From Anaerovibrio sp. JC8 (GTDB taxonomy: Bacteria > Bacillota > Negativicutes > Selenomonadales > Selenomonadaceae): a stretch of 64,000 nt of DNA. The stretch spans positions 186,001 through 250,000 of the forward strand of contig NZ_ANBM01000003.1 of the NCBI RefSeq assembly GCF_002100115.1. Reading direction: 5' to 3'. This document shows positions 26,571 to 36,376 of this stretch, piece after piece. Within the stretch, counting starts at the first letter, position 1. Each line of letters begins with the position of its first letter. Both the position numbers and the translations under genes were made by a program. The notes beneath the pieces were generated by a model. It searched no databases and had not been told where the DNA came from. It saw only the letters and a list, made by a program, of their open reading frames with translations.

Positions 26571-27026
26571 TCACTTTAACTTAAACTGTACATCTATCTT
26601 GTACTTTTTCTGGGAATACAAATCCAGCAGGGAAATCACTCCCGGCAGCTGACGAATTTCCGCCAAAATCTGCTTTCGTCTCTCATCGCAGTGGGTAATG
26701 GCAGTGAACCAAAGCACATAGCCGCAGGTCCGCTGGTAATTATGGGTTATCTCAGGATACTCATTTATCCTGGCCGCCACTGCTGCCACCTGCTCCGGCT
26801 CAATCTTTGCCGCCACAAGGGTACCGCTGTAGCCCAATTTATCAGAATTGAAGAAGGCTCCCACCTTGCGGATAAAACCACTCTTTTTCAGCTCCTGCAG
26901 CCTGGAGATGACTCTATCCTCAGATACCCCCAGCTGCTGTGCCATGGCCTCGTAGGGCTTCGGCACGAACTGAACTCCGCACTGCAATACATTTAGAAGC
27001 TGCTTATCAAAGGCTGTAAGCTCCAT
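26571..27026 (-). CDS. ahbA: AhbA-like siroheme decarboxylase subunit (Lrp/AsnC fold)
   Basis: A 151-residue partner of AhbB. It has LTAFDKQLLNVLQCGVQFVP, RKVGAFFNSDKLGYSGTLVA, EITHNYQRTCGYVLWFTAI and ends KKYKIDVQFKLK, features of AhbA rather than of amino-acid-sensing AsnC proteins. The conserved His in THNY is part of the siroheme site in characterised relatives. No other haem genes are in the window, so the product (haem or another modified tetrapyrrole) cannot be deduced. It is first in a two-gene operon that ends in a terminator. Confidence 0.82.
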   Translation of the reverse strand: MELTAFDKQLLNVLQCGVQFVPKPYEAMAQQLGVSEDRVISRLQELKKSGFIRKVGAFFNSDKLGYSGTLVAAKIEPEQVAAVAARINEYPEITHNYQRTCGYVLWFTAITHCDERRKQILAEIRQLPGVISLLDLYSQKKYKIDVQFKLK

Positions 27027-27057
27027 ATTCTCTCCTTATACACCACACAAAAATAAA

Positions 27058-27085
27058 AGCTCCCCTGCCCTTAAGCAAAGGAGCC
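27058..27085 (-). terminator. Terminator of the clpP-clpX-lon-engB block
   Basis: GGCTCC and GGGAGC form a stem with an imperfect centre, and the minus strand continues with TTTTATTTTTG. It lies about 65 bases past the engB stop. Confidence 0.6.
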
Positions 27086-27149
27086 ACTATTATTTTAGCA
27101 AATCAACTATTTAACCGTCAAGAAAATGTGAAGCCTATTCACTTTTTTC

Positions 27150-27797
27150 TTAATCAATGTCCTCAGCCTCATCATCCTCCAGCAGGCAATCCGCAATAAC
27201 ATTAAGCAGCTCATCCCGCCCCAGATTCTTTACGGATGAATATGGCAGCACATCCAGCTCCGGTACCCCCAGAGCCCGTTTTATCTGACCAATATTCTTG
27301 GCAACCGCATTCTTGCTGAGCTTGTCCACCTTGGTGGCAATGACCAACACCGGCAGATTGTGCTCCACCAGCCAGCGGAACATATCAACATCGGAGGCCA
27401 TAGGCTCATGGCGGCTGTCAATAAGCTGGCAGACAAACTGCAAATCCTCGGAGCTGAGCAAATACTCGTTGATGAACTTGCTCCAGATTTTTCGCCGCTG
27501 TGCCCCGGTCTTGGCATAGCCATAGCCAGGCAAATCCACCAGATAAAAATCCTTCCGCTCCGGGTTGTCGTCTATCTTGGCACCGATTTCATAAAAGTTT
27601 ATGGTCTGGGTCTTGCCGGGCTGACTGGACACCCTGGCCAGCTGATTAACTCTGGTCAAGGAATTAATCAAAGAGGACTTCCCCACGTTGGACCGGCCAA
27701 TAAATACGATTTCCTTGCGGCGAACCTCGGGATACTGCTCCTTCTTCACCGCAGAGGCCAGATACTTGCCCTGCGTAATAATAACCTTTTCAGCCAT
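27150..27797 (-). CDS. engB: EngB/YsxC ribosome biogenesis GTPase
   Basis: A 215-residue TrmE-Era-EngA-YihA-superfamily GTPase. G1 is GRSNVGKSSLINSL, G3 VDLPGYGYAKTG, G4 TKVDKLSK. The protein functions in late assembly of the large ribosomal subunit. It follows lon by 7 bp, a conserved lon-engB linkage in Firmicutes. The C-terminus is acidic (EDDEAEDID). Confidence 0.96.
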   Translation of the reverse strand: MAEKVIITQGKYLASAVKKEQYPEVRRKEIVFIGRSNVGKSSLINSLTRVNQLARVSSQPGKTQTINFYEIGAKIDDNPERKDFYLVDLPGYGYAKTGAQRRKIWSKFINEYLLSSEDLQFVCQLIDSRHEPMASDVDMFRWLVEHNLPVLVIATKVDKLSKNAVAKNIGQIKRALGVPELDVLPYSSVKNLGRDELLNVIADCLLEDDEAEDID

Positions 27798-27804
27798 AGC
27801 TACC

Positions 27805-30117
27805 TCACTTCAGCAGTGCATTATCCAGCACCTTGTCCACGTGATCCACGGTGATGAATTCCAGCTTCTCACGGACATTTTCAGGAATTTCCTCAATATC
27901 CCGCTTGTTTTCCTCCGGCAGAATAATGGTCTTGATGCCTTCACGGTAAGCCGCCAGCACCTTTTCCTTCAAGCCGCCGATTGCCAGCACACGACCCCGA
28001 ATGGTGATCTCACCAGTCATGGCCAAATCACTGCGGACCTTGCGGCCAGTCAGGGCAGATACCATAGCCGTAGCCATGGTAATACCGGCGGATGGGCCAT
28101 CCTTTGGTACTGCACCCTCAGGGAAATGAACGTGAATATCATTGGTTTCATAGAAATCGTCAGCCAGTTTAAACTTCTTCTGGCGACTGCGAATATAGGA
28201 CAGGGCCGCCTGGGCGGACTCCTTCATTACATCACCCAACTTGCCGGTCAGAATCAGCCGACCCTTGCCTGGGAAGATATTAACCTCAGTAGGGAGAATA
28301 TCCCCACCGGTCTGGGTCCAGGCCATGCCTGTGCACAGGCCTACTGTTGGCTTGCGCTTCTCTTTATTGTGAGGATATTTAATCTTGCCCAAAATATCCA
28401 CTAAATTCTTGGTAGTAACGCTGACGCTGGTTACCTCACCCTCCACCAGCTTCTTGGCAACCTTGCGGCAGAGCTGGCCAATAACACGCTCCAGCTCACG
28501 GACACCGGCCTCACGGGTATATTCAGTAATAAGACGTTGAATCACCCCGGCACCAATCCGCAGATTCTTGCTGGTCAGGCCGTTGGCCTCATGCTGGCGT
28601 GGCACCAGATATCTCTTGGCAATTTCCAGCTTTTCCTGCTCGGTGTAGCTGGACAGGGTAATAATTTCCATACGATCCCGCAACGGACCAGGAATATTGC
28701 CCAAGTTGTTGGCTGTTACAATCCACAGCACCTGGGACAAATCAAATGGCAGCTCCACATAGTGATCACTGAAGGTGTTATTCTGAGCCGGATCCAAAAC
28801 CTCCAGCAATGCAGAGGTAGGGTCCCCCTTATAATCTGCCGCCAGCTTGTCCACCTCATCCAGAAGGAACACAGGATTCTTGGTACCGCTCTTTTTAAGA
28901 GCCGCCAAAATACGGCCCGGCATGGCACCTACATAGGTACGGCGATGACCACGGATTTCTGCCTCATCACGGACACCACCAAGAGAAGCCCTGACAAACT
29001 TACGGTTTAAAGCCCGGGCAACGGAGCTGGCCAGAGAGGTCTTACCAACACCAGGTGGCCCCACAAGGCACATAATAGGGGCATTCTGGCCATCAGTCAG
29101 CTGGCGTACAGCCAAGTATTCCAGAATACGCTCCTTGACCTTTTCCAGACCATAATGGTCCTTATCCAGCACCTCTGCCGCCTTCTTGATATCCTTGTTA
29201 TCCTCCGTAGTGGCATTCCACGGCATATCCAGCAGGGTCTCAATATAGGTGGTGATAACACTGGCCTCCTGGGACATGTTACCAGCCCGTTCCAGACGGC
29301 TGATTTCCTTATTGACAGTCTTCACCACATCCTCAGGATATTTCGCCTTCCGCATACGCTTGCGGTAGCTCTCAATATCCCCCTGAACGCCGTCCTTGTC
29401 GCCCAGCTCATTGTGGATAGCCTTTACCTTCTCACGGAGATAATATTCCTTCTGAACCTTCTCTATCTGCTTGCGGACCCGGCCACTGACCTTCTTCTCA
29501 ATGTCCAGAATTTCCCGCTCCCGCTTCAGCACACCATAAAGGCGTTCCAGACGGGCTTTAATGTCGATGCATTCCAGCAGCTCCTGACGCTCCTCCAGCT
29601 TAAGATTCAAATGTCCGGCAATCATATCCGCCAGACGGCCTGCGTCAGAAATAATGGACACGGATACAATGGCATCAGCCGGAATCTTGCGGCTGGTCTT
29701 GACCCACTGCTCAAATTCATGGACAACCACACGGACCAGAGCCTCCATTTCCAGGCTCTCCTCCGTTACATCCTGATATTCATGAACATCAACATCAATA
29801 AAATCGCCATCATCGTAGCAATTCACAATCTGGGCGCGATACAGGCCTTCCACCAGTACCCGCACAGTGCCACCCGGCATTTTTACCAGATGCTTTATCT
29901 CAGCCACAGTACCCACGGAATACAGATCAGCAAAGCCTGGCTTTTCCACGTCTGCATCCTTCTGGGCTGTAAGCATAATTACCTTGTCATCAAGCATGGC
30001 CTGCTCCAGTGCCGCCACGGACTGCTCCCGTCCGGCATCCAGATGAACCATCATATATGGAAATACCATCATGCCCCGCAGTGGCAGCAATGGTAAACGT
30101 CTCAATTCATTTTTCAA
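27805..30117 (-). CDS. lon: Lon, ATP-dependent serine protease
   Basis: A 770-residue LonA protease. It has the N-terminal substrate-binding domain ([15 protein letters not shown]), a long coiled coil, the AAA+ module with Walker [12 protein letters not shown] and Walker [11 protein letters not shown], and the protease domain with catalytic Ser in [12 protein letters not shown] and Lys in [10 protein letters not shown]. Lon degrades misfolded and regulatory proteins. I place the start at a TTG (30117) because AGGAGG lies 8 bases before it; the longer frame beginning at 30138 would contain that site. An intrinsic terminator stands 27 bases upstream, leaving no clear room for a separate promoter. 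Confidence 0.95.
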   Translation of the reverse strand: MKNELRRLPLLPLRGMMVFPYMMVHLDAGREQSVAALEQAMLDDKVIMLTAQKDADVEKPGFADLYSVGTVAEIKHLVKMPGGTVRVLVEGLYRAQIVNCYDDGDFIDVDVHEYQDVTEESLEMEALVRVVVHEFEQWVKTSRKIPADAIVSVSIISDAGRLADMIAGHLNLKLEERQELLECIDIKARLERLYGVLKREREILDIEKKVSGRVRKQIEKVQKEYYLREKVKAIHNELGDKDGVQGDIESYRKRMRKAKYPEDVVKTVNKEISRLERAGNMSQEASVITTYIETLLDMPWNATTEDNKDIKKAAEVLDKDHYGLEKVKERILEYLAVRQLTDGQNAPIMCLVGPPGVGKTSLASSVARALNRKFVRASLGGVRDEAEIRGHRRTYVGAMPGRILAALKKSGTKNPVFLLDEVDKLAADYKGDPTSALLEVLDPAQNNTFSDHYVELPFDLSQVLWIVTANNLGNIPGPLRDRMEIITLSSYTEQEKLEIAKRYLVPRQHEANGLTSKNLRIGAGVIQRLITEYTREAGVRELERVIGQLCRKVAKKLVEGEVTSVSVTTKNLVDILGKIKYPHNKEKRKPTVGLCTGMAWTQTGGDILPTEVNIFPGKGRLILTGKLGDVMKESAQAALSYIRSRQKKFKLADDFYETNDIHVHFPEGAVPKDGPSAGITMATAMVSALTGRKVRSDLAMTGEITIRGRVLAIGGLKEKVLAAYREGIKTIILPEENKRDIEEIPENVREKLEFITVDHVDKVLDNALLK

Positions 30118-30143
30118 ACAAAACACCTCCTGGTGCAATTTCT

Positions 30144-30178
30144 AAAAAAATATAGACGCTGCAGCAGCAACGTCTATA
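30144..30178 (-). terminator. Intrinsic terminator between clpX and lon
   Basis: The minus strand forms TATAGACG with CGTCTATA, plus an inner TGC/GCA stem, followed by seven T. It ends only 27 bases before the lon TTG and about 14 before its ribosome-binding site, so lon expression probably needs read-through. Confidence 0.85.
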
Positions 30179-30190
30179 GTAACTCACCCT

Positions 30191-31453
30191 TTAGGCGGAA
30201 GCTTCATTTTTGGCAGAAAGCCGTGACTTATCATAGCTCAGGATAGGATCAATCTTATCCTCAACCACGGCCTTTGTCACCTGACACTTGGTAACGCCCT
30301 CAAGAGATGGAATATCATACATGACGTTCTTCATAATGCCTTCCATTATGGACCTCAGGCCACGGGCACCGGTTTTACGCTTCAGTGCCTCCTTGGCAAT
30401 GGACCGAAGGGCATCATCATCAAAGGACAGGCTGACATCGTCCAAATCCAAAAGTGCCTTGAACTGCTTAACCAACGCATTCTTTGGCTTGGTCAAAATC
30501 TCTATCAGAGCATCCTCGTCCAGGGAATCCAGAGTAACAACTACTGGCAGACGGCCAATAAACTCCGGAATCAGACCGCTCTTCATCAAATCATCAGGTA
30601 CAACGTGCTTCAGAACCTCGCCAATCTCTCCCTTTTCCTTGGAAGTAACCTTGGCACCAAAGCCCATGTTCTTGTTACCACGACGCTTGTTTATTATTTT
30701 TTCTATGCCGGCAAACGCACCACCACAGATAAAGAGAATATTGGTGGTATCAATCTGCAAAAGCTCCTGATGTGGATGCTTGCGGCCCCCCTGCGGTGGA
30801 ACGGAAGCAACCGTGCCCTCCAAAATCTTCAGAAGGGCCTGCTGAACGCCCTCACCGGATACATCACGGGTAATGGACACGTTCTCGCCCTTGCGGGAAA
30901 TCTTATCAATCTCGTCGATGTAAACAATGCCCCGCTCAGCCTTGGCAATATCAAAATCAGCAGCCTGTATCAGCTTTAAGAGGATATTTTCGACATCCTC
31001 ACCCACATATCCTGCTTCAGTCAAGGTAGTTGCATCAGCAACAGCAAACGGAACCTGCAAAATCTTGGCCAGAGTCTGGGCCAGCAGGGTTTTACCGCTA
31101 CCGGTCGGACCCAGCATCAGAATGTTGGATTTCTGCAATTCCACGTCAACATCAAACATATCGCCGGAATTAATCCGCTTGTAGTGGTTGTACACCGCTA
31201 CTGCCAGGGTTTTCTTGGCCTCATCCTGACCAATTACGTACTCGTCAAGAATAGCCTTGATTTCCTTTGGCTTTGGCAGGGACTTCAGCTCCTCAGGAGT
31301 GGCAGCCGCATTTTCCTCGGACACAATCTCCTGACACAGCTCAATACATTCATCACAAATATATACCCCTGGTCCTGCCACCAGTTTTCTTACTAAATCC
31401 TCTGTCTTGCCGCAGAAGGAACAAGTCAGTTTTTCATTGTCATCGAAGCTCAT
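30191..31453 (-). CDS. clpX: ClpX, ATP-dependent unfoldase
   Basis: A 420-residue ClpX. The N-terminal zinc-binding domain has CSFCGK and CDECIELC. Walker A is [14 protein letters not shown], and the GYVGEDVE pore segment, Walker [10 protein letters not shown] and sensor ATTLTEAG follow. Near the ClpP-binding loop it reads IIGF-type FIGRLPVV. It unfolds substrates for ClpP. It starts 12 bp after clpP in the same operon, as in most bacteria. Confidence 0.97.
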   Translation of the reverse strand: MSFDDNEKLTCSFCGKTEDLVRKLVAGPGVYICDECIELCQEIVSEENAAATPEELKSLPKPKEIKAILDEYVIGQDEAKKTLAVAVYNHYKRINSGDMFDVDVELQKSNILMLGPTGSGKTLLAQTLAKILQVPFAVADATTLTEAGYVGEDVENILLKLIQAADFDIAKAERGIVYIDEIDKISRKGENVSITRDVSGEGVQQALLKILEGTVASVPPQGGRKHPHQELLQIDTTNILFICGGAFAGIEKIINKRRGNKNMGFGAKVTSKEKGEIGEVLKHVVPDDLMKSGLIPEFIGRLPVVVTLDSLDEDALIEILTKPKNALVKQFKALLDLDDVSLSFDDDALRSIAKEALKRKTGARGLRSIMEGIMKNVMYDIPSLEGVTKCQVTKAVVEDKIDPILSYDKSRLSAKNEASA

Positions 31454-31465
31454 AACAGTGCCTCC

Positions 31466-32074
31466 TTACTCGTCCTTGTCAGATTTCTCCTCCGGACGAA
31501 CAATAACCTTATCAACCAAACCATAAGCTACTGCTTCTTCAGCACTCATGAAGTTATCACGCTCAGTATCAGCATTAATCTTATCCAAAGGCTGGCCGGA
31601 ATGCTGGGCCAACACCTTGTTGATCATATCACGGGTACGCTGCATCTCCTGGGCCTGAATCTGAATATCAGTGGACTGGCCCCGGGCACCGCCCAATGGC
31701 TGATGAATCATAATCCGGGCATTTGGAAGAGCAAAACGCTTGCCCTCTGCACCTGCAGTAAGCAGCAGGGAGCCCATGCTGGCAGCCTGACCTACACAGA
31801 TAGTGGAAACATCAGGCTTAATATACTGCATAGTATCATAAATAGCCATTCCGGCGGTAACTACACCACCAGGGCTGTTAATGTAGAGATAAATATCCTT
31901 GTCCGGATCCTCAGACTCCAAAAACAGGAGCTGAGCCACCACAGAGCTGGCAACGGTGTCATTGATTTCACCGGTCAGCATAACAATGCGGTCCTTCAAC
32001 AGACGGGAATATATATCATAAGAACGCTCACCATTACCGGACTGTTCAACTACATAAGGTACAAAATAACTCAA
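31466..32074 (-). CDS. clpP: ClpP, ATP-dependent protease subunit
   Basis: A 202-residue ClpP serine protease. The catalytic Ser is in [14 protein letters not shown], the His in [10 protein letters not shown] and the Asp in [13 protein letters not shown]-type context after NADTERDNF. The N-terminal [19 protein letters not shown] includes the propeptide/processing region. Tetradecamers degrade proteins fed by ClpX. Operon order is tig, clpP, clpX, lon, engB on the minus strand. Its own promoter lies at 32130-32158. Confidence 0.97.
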   Translation of the reverse strand: MSYFVPYVVEQSGNGERSYDIYSRLLKDRIVMLTGEINDTVASSVVAQLLFLESEDPDKDIYLYINSPGGVVTAGMAIYDTMQYIKPDVSTICVGQAASMGSLLLTAGAEGKRFALPNARIMIHQPLGGARGQSTDIQIQAQEMQRTRDMINKVLAQHSGQPLDKINADTERDNFMSAEEAVAYGLVDKVIVRPEEKSDKDE

Positions 32075-32129
32075 TTAAAATCACCTCAAAATTAATATCA
32101 TAACAAAACTAAGTTCAACCATTCATATT

Positions 32130-32158
32130 ATTATACCACTAAATGGTCAATCTTGACT
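32130..32158 (-). promoter_or_regulatory. clpP promoter with an overlapping palindrome
   Basis: TATAAT lies at 32130-32135 on the minus strand, and at 17 bp the -35 position holds AGTCAA (32153-32158). The -35 is overlapped by the palindrome GTCAATCTTGAC (32146-32157; GTCAA arms, 2-bp centre). It does not match the CtsR tandem heptad, so the regulator is unknown. Confidence 0.55.
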
Positions 32159-32208
32159 TTACTATAACATCAATTTATCAATATTTTCTGAAAAAACTCC
32201 AAATAAAA

Positions 32209-32256
32209 ATTAAATCCCCGCCCGGAGAAAGCCCCCAGGCGGTGGATTAAATTTTC
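32209..32256 (-). terminator. Terminator after tig
   Basis: AATTTAATCC pairs with GGATTTAATT, with an inner CCGCC/GGCGG stem, followed by TTTTATTT on the minus strand. It separates tig from clpP. Confidence 0.85.
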
Positions 32257-32269
32257 TAATCAGTCAATA

Positions 32270-33559
32270 TTACTGTGCAATGCTGTCGATTACGAAGTTA
32301 GCAGTCTTTCTTCTCAGAACGGTACCTGCCAAATCGCCGAGACGGCCCTGCTCAGCAATGATCTTCTTAACCTGTGCAGGAGTTGCGCCATAAGCAGCTG
32401 CCATGGTAGCAACCTCGTTGTCCAGATCCTCAGCCTCAACCTTGATACCCTCAGCCTTGGCAATAGCCTCCAGAACCAGATCAACCTTTACGTTGGAAGC
32501 AGCGGTCTCCTTGTAGTTCTCACGGAGCTTAGTAATATCAGTGCCAGCGTAAGCCATGTACTGCTCCAGCTTCAGGCCCTGCTGCTCAAGACGGAGAGAC
32601 ATCTCCTGAATCATGGCATTTACACGGTTCTCAACCATAATCTCTGGGATATCAACCTTTGCGTTGTCAGCAGCCATGTTGATAGCCTTCTCGCGCTTCT
32701 CGGACTCAGCCTTGGTCTCAGCGCTCTTCTCCAGGTTGGACTTCAGATCAGCCTTCAGCTCATCAAGAGTCTGGAAGGTGCTTGCCTTCTTGGCAAAATC
32801 GTCGTTCAGCTCAGGAAGAACCTTCTTCTTGATGCTCTTTACAGTGCACTTGAATACTGCAGGCTTGCCCTTAAGCTCCTCAGAATGATACTCCTCTGGG
32901 AAGGTTACATTAACTTCCTTCTCCTCGCCAACCTTGGCGCCGATGAGCTGATCCTCAAAGCCTGGGATAAATGCATTGGAACCAATCTGGAGAGGATAAT
33001 CCTTGCCCTCGCCACCAGCGAAAGCCTCACCATCTACAAAGCCCTTGAAGTCGAGAGTGATGAAGTTATCCTTCTCAACAGCAGCGCCCTCTTCAGCCTC
33101 AACCATGTCAGCCTGACGGTCCAGCATGCGAACCAGCTGCTGCTGAACTGCCTCATCATCAACAACGTCCTTCTCAACCTCTACCTTCAGGCCCTTGTAC
33201 TCACCAAGCTCAACCTCAGGCTTCTTGGTGGAAACAGCCTTGAATACCAGGTCCTTGCCCAGCTCAAGAGTATCAACGTCAATCTCAGGACGGGTAACGA
33301 TCTCAAGCTGCTCCTGCTTAAGAGCCTCATCCAATGCCTTAGGAGCAACCATCTCAAAAGCATCAGTCATAATGTACTGCTTGCCAACGTGACGCTCTAC
33401 AATATTCTTTGGTGCCTTACCCTTACGGAAACCAGGGATATTTACACGGCCAGCAATCTTCTTTGCTGCTGCATCGTATGCCTTGCTCAGCTCTGCAGCT
33501 GGAACAGTAATGTTCAATTCAACCTGCTGGTTCTCTAAATCTTTTACACTAACTTCCAT
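32270..33559 (-). CDS. tig: Trigger factor chaperone
   Basis: A 429-residue trigger factor. The N-terminal ribosome-binding domain contains FRKGKAPKNIVE, the FKBP-type prolyl isomerase domain has IGSNAFIPGFEDQLIGAKVG, and the C-terminal helical chaperone arms follow. It binds nascent chains at the exit tunnel. The frame extends to 33646, but the family start MEVSVKDLENQQ is the ATG at 33559, with AGGAGG 12 bases upstream. Low variation in codon use and strong signals suggest high expression. Confidence 0.96.
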   Translation of the reverse strand: MEVSVKDLENQQVELNITVPAAELSKAYDAAAKKIAGRVNIPGFRKGKAPKNIVERHVGKQYIMTDAFEMVAPKALDEALKQEQLEIVTRPEIDVDTLELGKDLVFKAVSTKKPEVELGEYKGLKVEVEKDVVDDEAVQQQLVRMLDRQADMVEAEEGAAVEKDNFITLDFKGFVDGEAFAGGEGKDYPLQIGSNAFIPGFEDQLIGAKVGEEKEVNVTFPEEYHSEELKGKPAVFKCTVKSIKKKVLPELNDDFAKKASTFQTLDELKADLKSNLEKSAETKAESEKREKAINMAADNAKVDIPEIMVENRVNAMIQEMSLRLEQQGLKLEQYMAYAGTDITKLRENYKETAASNVKVDLVLEAIAKAEGIKVEAEDLDNEVATMAAAYGATPAQVKKIIAEQGRLGDLAGTVLRRKTANFVIDSIAQ

Positions 33560-33636
33560 TGTCTTAAAAGACCTCCTAATGTATTCTTTATGGGGCTTTA
33601 ACCCACTTGTGACCTGTTTATGCCCACATAGTAAAC

Positions 33637-33665
33637 ATAATAGCATATATGGGGATTTAATACAA
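33637..33665 (-). promoter_or_regulatory. tig promoter
   Basis: On the minus strand TTGTAT (33660-33665), a 17-bp spacer and TATTAT (33637-33642) give a transcript with a leader of about 70 bases before the tig ATG. Confidence 0.65.
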
Positions 33666-33751
33666 GTTACTCAACAGTTTTTATGGCTATGGGCATTTAT
33701 ATAATATTTTACAAACCAACATTTTGGCTCAATTTTTAGGAATATGTTAAA

Positions 33752-33913
33752 ATGTGTTCAGAAATTAATCAAATTTACGAAGTACAATACAAAGGAAAGC
33801 CTATTGCCGCCCATGCCTCTTTCGGCATTGATGGTAAGGCATACGTTTATTGGTTTGAGAATCATGGTTTTGACAACTACAACATATTCTTACGGGTCAT
33901 AGATGAGCATTAA
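33752..33913 (+). CDS. Small unknown protein, 53 residues
   Basis: ATG at 33752 opens a 53-residue frame (MCSEINQIYEVQYKGKP..., ending FLRVIDEH). It looks like a compact beta-rich domain with many aromatic residues in the second half. The ribosome-binding site is weak (TTTTAGGA). Its stop lies 13 bases before the ATG of the following small gene, so they are probably one operon. I recognise no family. Pair size and tight spacing would suit a toxin-antitoxin or phage-type accessory pair, but nothing in sequence proves this. Confidence 0.5.
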   Translation: MCSEINQIYEVQYKGKPIAAHASFGIDGKAYVYWFENHGFDNYNIFLRVIDEH

Positions 33914-33926
33914 GGGGGTGCCTACG

Positions 33927-34148
33927 ATGGAGAAACTGACAATAAGACTAAATAATGTCAAAGATACATATTATGGTTTTGTTGTAGCCGTGCTGACATA
34001 TGTAAAAAAGAAACCATCCAGGCAGAAAAAGGTCGAGGCCTTCATGGCGAATCATCCAGAAGCCTTAACTGCTGATATCCTTGATTTCATATCCAGTCAG
34101 GATGATTTCTTTGATGATGCTGCCTATGATCATGCCGAGGTAAGCTAA
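33927..34148 (+). CDS. Small unknown protein, 73 residues
   Basis: A 73-residue protein starting MEKLTIRLNNVKDTYYG, with a basic middle (KKKPSRQKKVEAF) and an acidic C-terminus (SSQDDFFDDAAYDHAEVS). The ATG at 33927 is chosen because AAGGGGG lies 8 bases upstream; the frame extends to 33903. It follows the 53-residue gene and ends at a strong terminator. No family is recognised. The pair is the first element encountered on entering the accessory region from the left. Confidence 0.6.
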   Translation: MEKLTIRLNNVKDTYYGFVVAVLTYVKKKPSRQKKVEAFMANHPEALTADILDFISSQDDFFDDAAYDHAEVS

Positions 34149-34174
34149 TTACAACAATATTACTTCACAACGAA

Positions 34175-34223
34175 AGCTCCCAGTAACAAGTTCCAATTAG
34201 AGCGTGTTGCTGGGAGTTTCTTT
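34175..34223 (+). terminator. Terminator between the small-gene pair and the accessory island
   Basis: AAGCTCCCAG with an inner AACA pairs with TGTT and CTGGGAG, followed by TTTCTTT on the plus strand. It may also stop minus-strand transcripts from the island. Confidence 0.75.
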
Positions 34224-34279
34224 ACTGCCCTATTGCCACCAATACGCCGACAGATGGGACTATTGTAAAAAACTTATAA

Positions 34280-36190
34280 TTACAGCAAATTTATAAAAGT
34301 ATCTTTAGTGACCTTGTCCAGGGACAAATCAACATCAACCGCATCTGAGAGCTCATTAACCACCGTGGCTCCTGCCATATTAAGCACATCTCTTAGCTTC
34401 AGCACTGTTGTCACTTGTGTTGTCATGGCTTTTATGGCATTTTTCCCCTTCTCATCATCACAGGCCACAATGCTGTCTCCAAAACTGGCATTCATAAAAT
34501 AGAAGGTTTTGGTGCCAATTTCATCTGCTGCCAGGAACCCCAGGAAATCTTCCCCACGGTCTATGGAATTGTTGATATTCAATACCATCTTATGACAATT
34601 AATCAAATAATCATGGTTAATGTACTCAGGTCCCACATTTCCCACCACAAATTTATATGGCACTGGCTGGTGATTGTAGGTATAGCAATTCAGATAAACA
34701 GCCGCCCAATCCTCCTGCACCTTCTCCCGGATAAAAAATGCCTCGGTGGCACCGCCTTTATCTTTTGGTGCATCTGTCATATCTCCGGAAAATATAACTT
34801 CTTCCAATCTGTTCTGCTGGGTATTCCACCCCACATAATACTTACCCGATACATAATGTAAATCCAAATCCACCCGTTCAGAAGATAAATTTTCCCAATG
34901 TATACCTATTACTACGTCCTTGTCCAAATTCAGGGCAGAGTAAAAAGGCACGCCACCTACAAAATGCTTTTCACTTGTAGGCATGGCGTATTCCACTGTA
35001 TCAGGAATATAAAACACCTTTCCCCCTACCTTCATTTTGACATCTTCCACAATATTTGCTATTACCGCCTCCAGAATTTCCTTATGCTTAGCAGTAAACT
35101 GCGGAGGAGCCGTCAGTTCCCTAGCAAAGGCTGTGCCATTTCGAATCAGATATAAGGCCGACTTCGGGTTATTCTGACGATATAACAAACAATTGGCCAA
35201 AACCACTTTTTTATAGAAGGAAACCTTTGAAAGTTCCGCAATAACCTCATCTGTTTTTACAGAATCATCCCATGTGATACGTTCCAATAAACCTATATTC
35301 TTTACATATTTGCATCTTTCAGAATATTTTCTGGCCTTGTTGATAATGCGTGAAACTGTGGCATCCCCCTTGAAAGCCAGCCATAGCTTTTTATAACGCA
35401 AAAACTCTGCAGCCAAAGGCTCAATTCCATTTTGGTTCACAAATTGCTGAAACAAGTCGGCGGTCCAATCCAGCTTTTTATACTCCCGCAACAGTCTTAT
35501 ATGCCTAATAACAGATTGACTTTTTATCAGCAAACTATTGCCCGTGGTCTTAAATAACAACAGGCGCAAAAATTCCTGGGCAATGGCAGGAATCTGATCC
35601 AATTGATCATATAGCCGTACCCGCAACTCCTTGTTAGGTATTGTCGCTAAGTCCAAGGACAGCATATCCAGCTCCCGCATAATAACGACCACACAGTCCA
35701 GTGTTTCCTGAGACAAAGCCATCCCTGACATAATTGCCTTGCGCACCCGATTTTTTATTTCTTTATCCTCAATAACATCAATGACCGTGAGTTTTATTGG
35801 TTCGCCGTCAGGCAAATTAAGCTCCGTTTGTGGTATAAAAACCAAATTGCTATCAACTTTTTCCGCAGTTGTCATATCACCATTTTGTAGGTATACCGAC
35901 ATGTAATGCAAAATCTGATGAATTAGCCACTGCTTTGACGAGGCTTCCTGTACCTCATGAAAATTCTTATAAAAGCCCTGATTCATGGCCCACATGTCAT
36001 AGCCGAATTTTTCCCACAAAAATTTATGGCTGTCAATATCCTGCAAAGACGGGCAGGCAGCCATAGCTTCATCGGTTATATATATGCCATGGGCAGCATC
36101 TTTTTCATTATCCGGCTGTGCTGATATTTTGCCTGTACGAGGTACAGCTCTAAACAATGTAAGAACAGCTTTTTCATAGGCAGTAAACAT
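34280..36190 (-). CDS. Large protein with helical N-terminus and TerD-like C-terminal domain
   Basis: A 636-residue protein. Residues about 1-400 are helical with Leu-rich segments such as VVLANCLLYRQNNPKSALYL and no clear family. Residues about 415-600 resemble a TerD-type stress domain: VVIGIHWENLSSERVDLDLH, then VIFSGDMTDAPKDKGGATEA and a VxLNCYTYN strand. TerD domains bind calcium in tellurite-resistance (Ter) systems; the Asp-rich VDLDLH and GDMTDAP loops are placed like those sites. The ATG at 36190 has GGAGGTG before it; the frame continues to 36310 without support. It is the most downstream gene of the minus-strand accessory island, which also has TerY-like components. Confidence 0.5.
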   Translation of the reverse strand: MFTAYEKAVLTLFRAVPRTGKISAQPDNEKDAAHGIYITDEAMAACPSLQDIDSHKFLWEKFGYDMWAMNQGFYKNFHEVQEASSKQWLIHQILHYMSVYLQNGDMTTAEKVDSNLVFIPQTELNLPDGEPIKLTVIDVIEDKEIKNRVRKAIMSGMALSQETLDCVVVIMRELDMLSLDLATIPNKELRVRLYDQLDQIPAIAQEFLRLLLFKTTGNSLLIKSQSVIRHIRLLREYKKLDWTADLFQQFVNQNGIEPLAAEFLRYKKLWLAFKGDATVSRIINKARKYSERCKYVKNIGLLERITWDDSVKTDEVIAELSKVSFYKKVVLANCLLYRQNNPKSALYLIRNGTAFARELTAPPQFTAKHKEILEAVIANIVEDVKMKVGGKVFYIPDTVEYAMPTSEKHFVGGVPFYSALNLDKDVVIGIHWENLSSERVDLDLHYVSGKYYVGWNTQQNRLEEVIFSGDMTDAPKDKGGATEAFFIREKVQEDWAAVYLNCYTYNHQPVPYKFVVGNVGPEYINHDYLINCHKMVLNINNSIDRGEDFLGFLAADEIGTKTFYFMNASFGDSIVACDDEKGKNAIKAMTTQVTTVLKLRDVLNMAGATVVNELSDAVDVDLSLDKVTKDTFINLL

Positions 36191-36376
36191 AGTCAGCACC
36201 TCCATAAACAAGAAACGGTTGCTATCAAGCAACCGCACCATCATTGAAAAAATAGGCGGAAGGTAAGTCTTTCCAACCGCCACCAAAAGGGCGGCGGTGA
36301 TTATATTCATACAGGAACCTTCTATGCCTAAAAAATCTTATCTATTAATGTTAGAGAAATTATACTCTAATTTAAC

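Noticed and set aside
26089-27026. Two Lrp/AsnC transcriptional regulators
   Set aside because: The paired arrangement and the C-terminal WKKTSMQYF and THNY signatures fit siroheme decarboxylase AhbA/AhbB better than amino-acid-responsive regulators.
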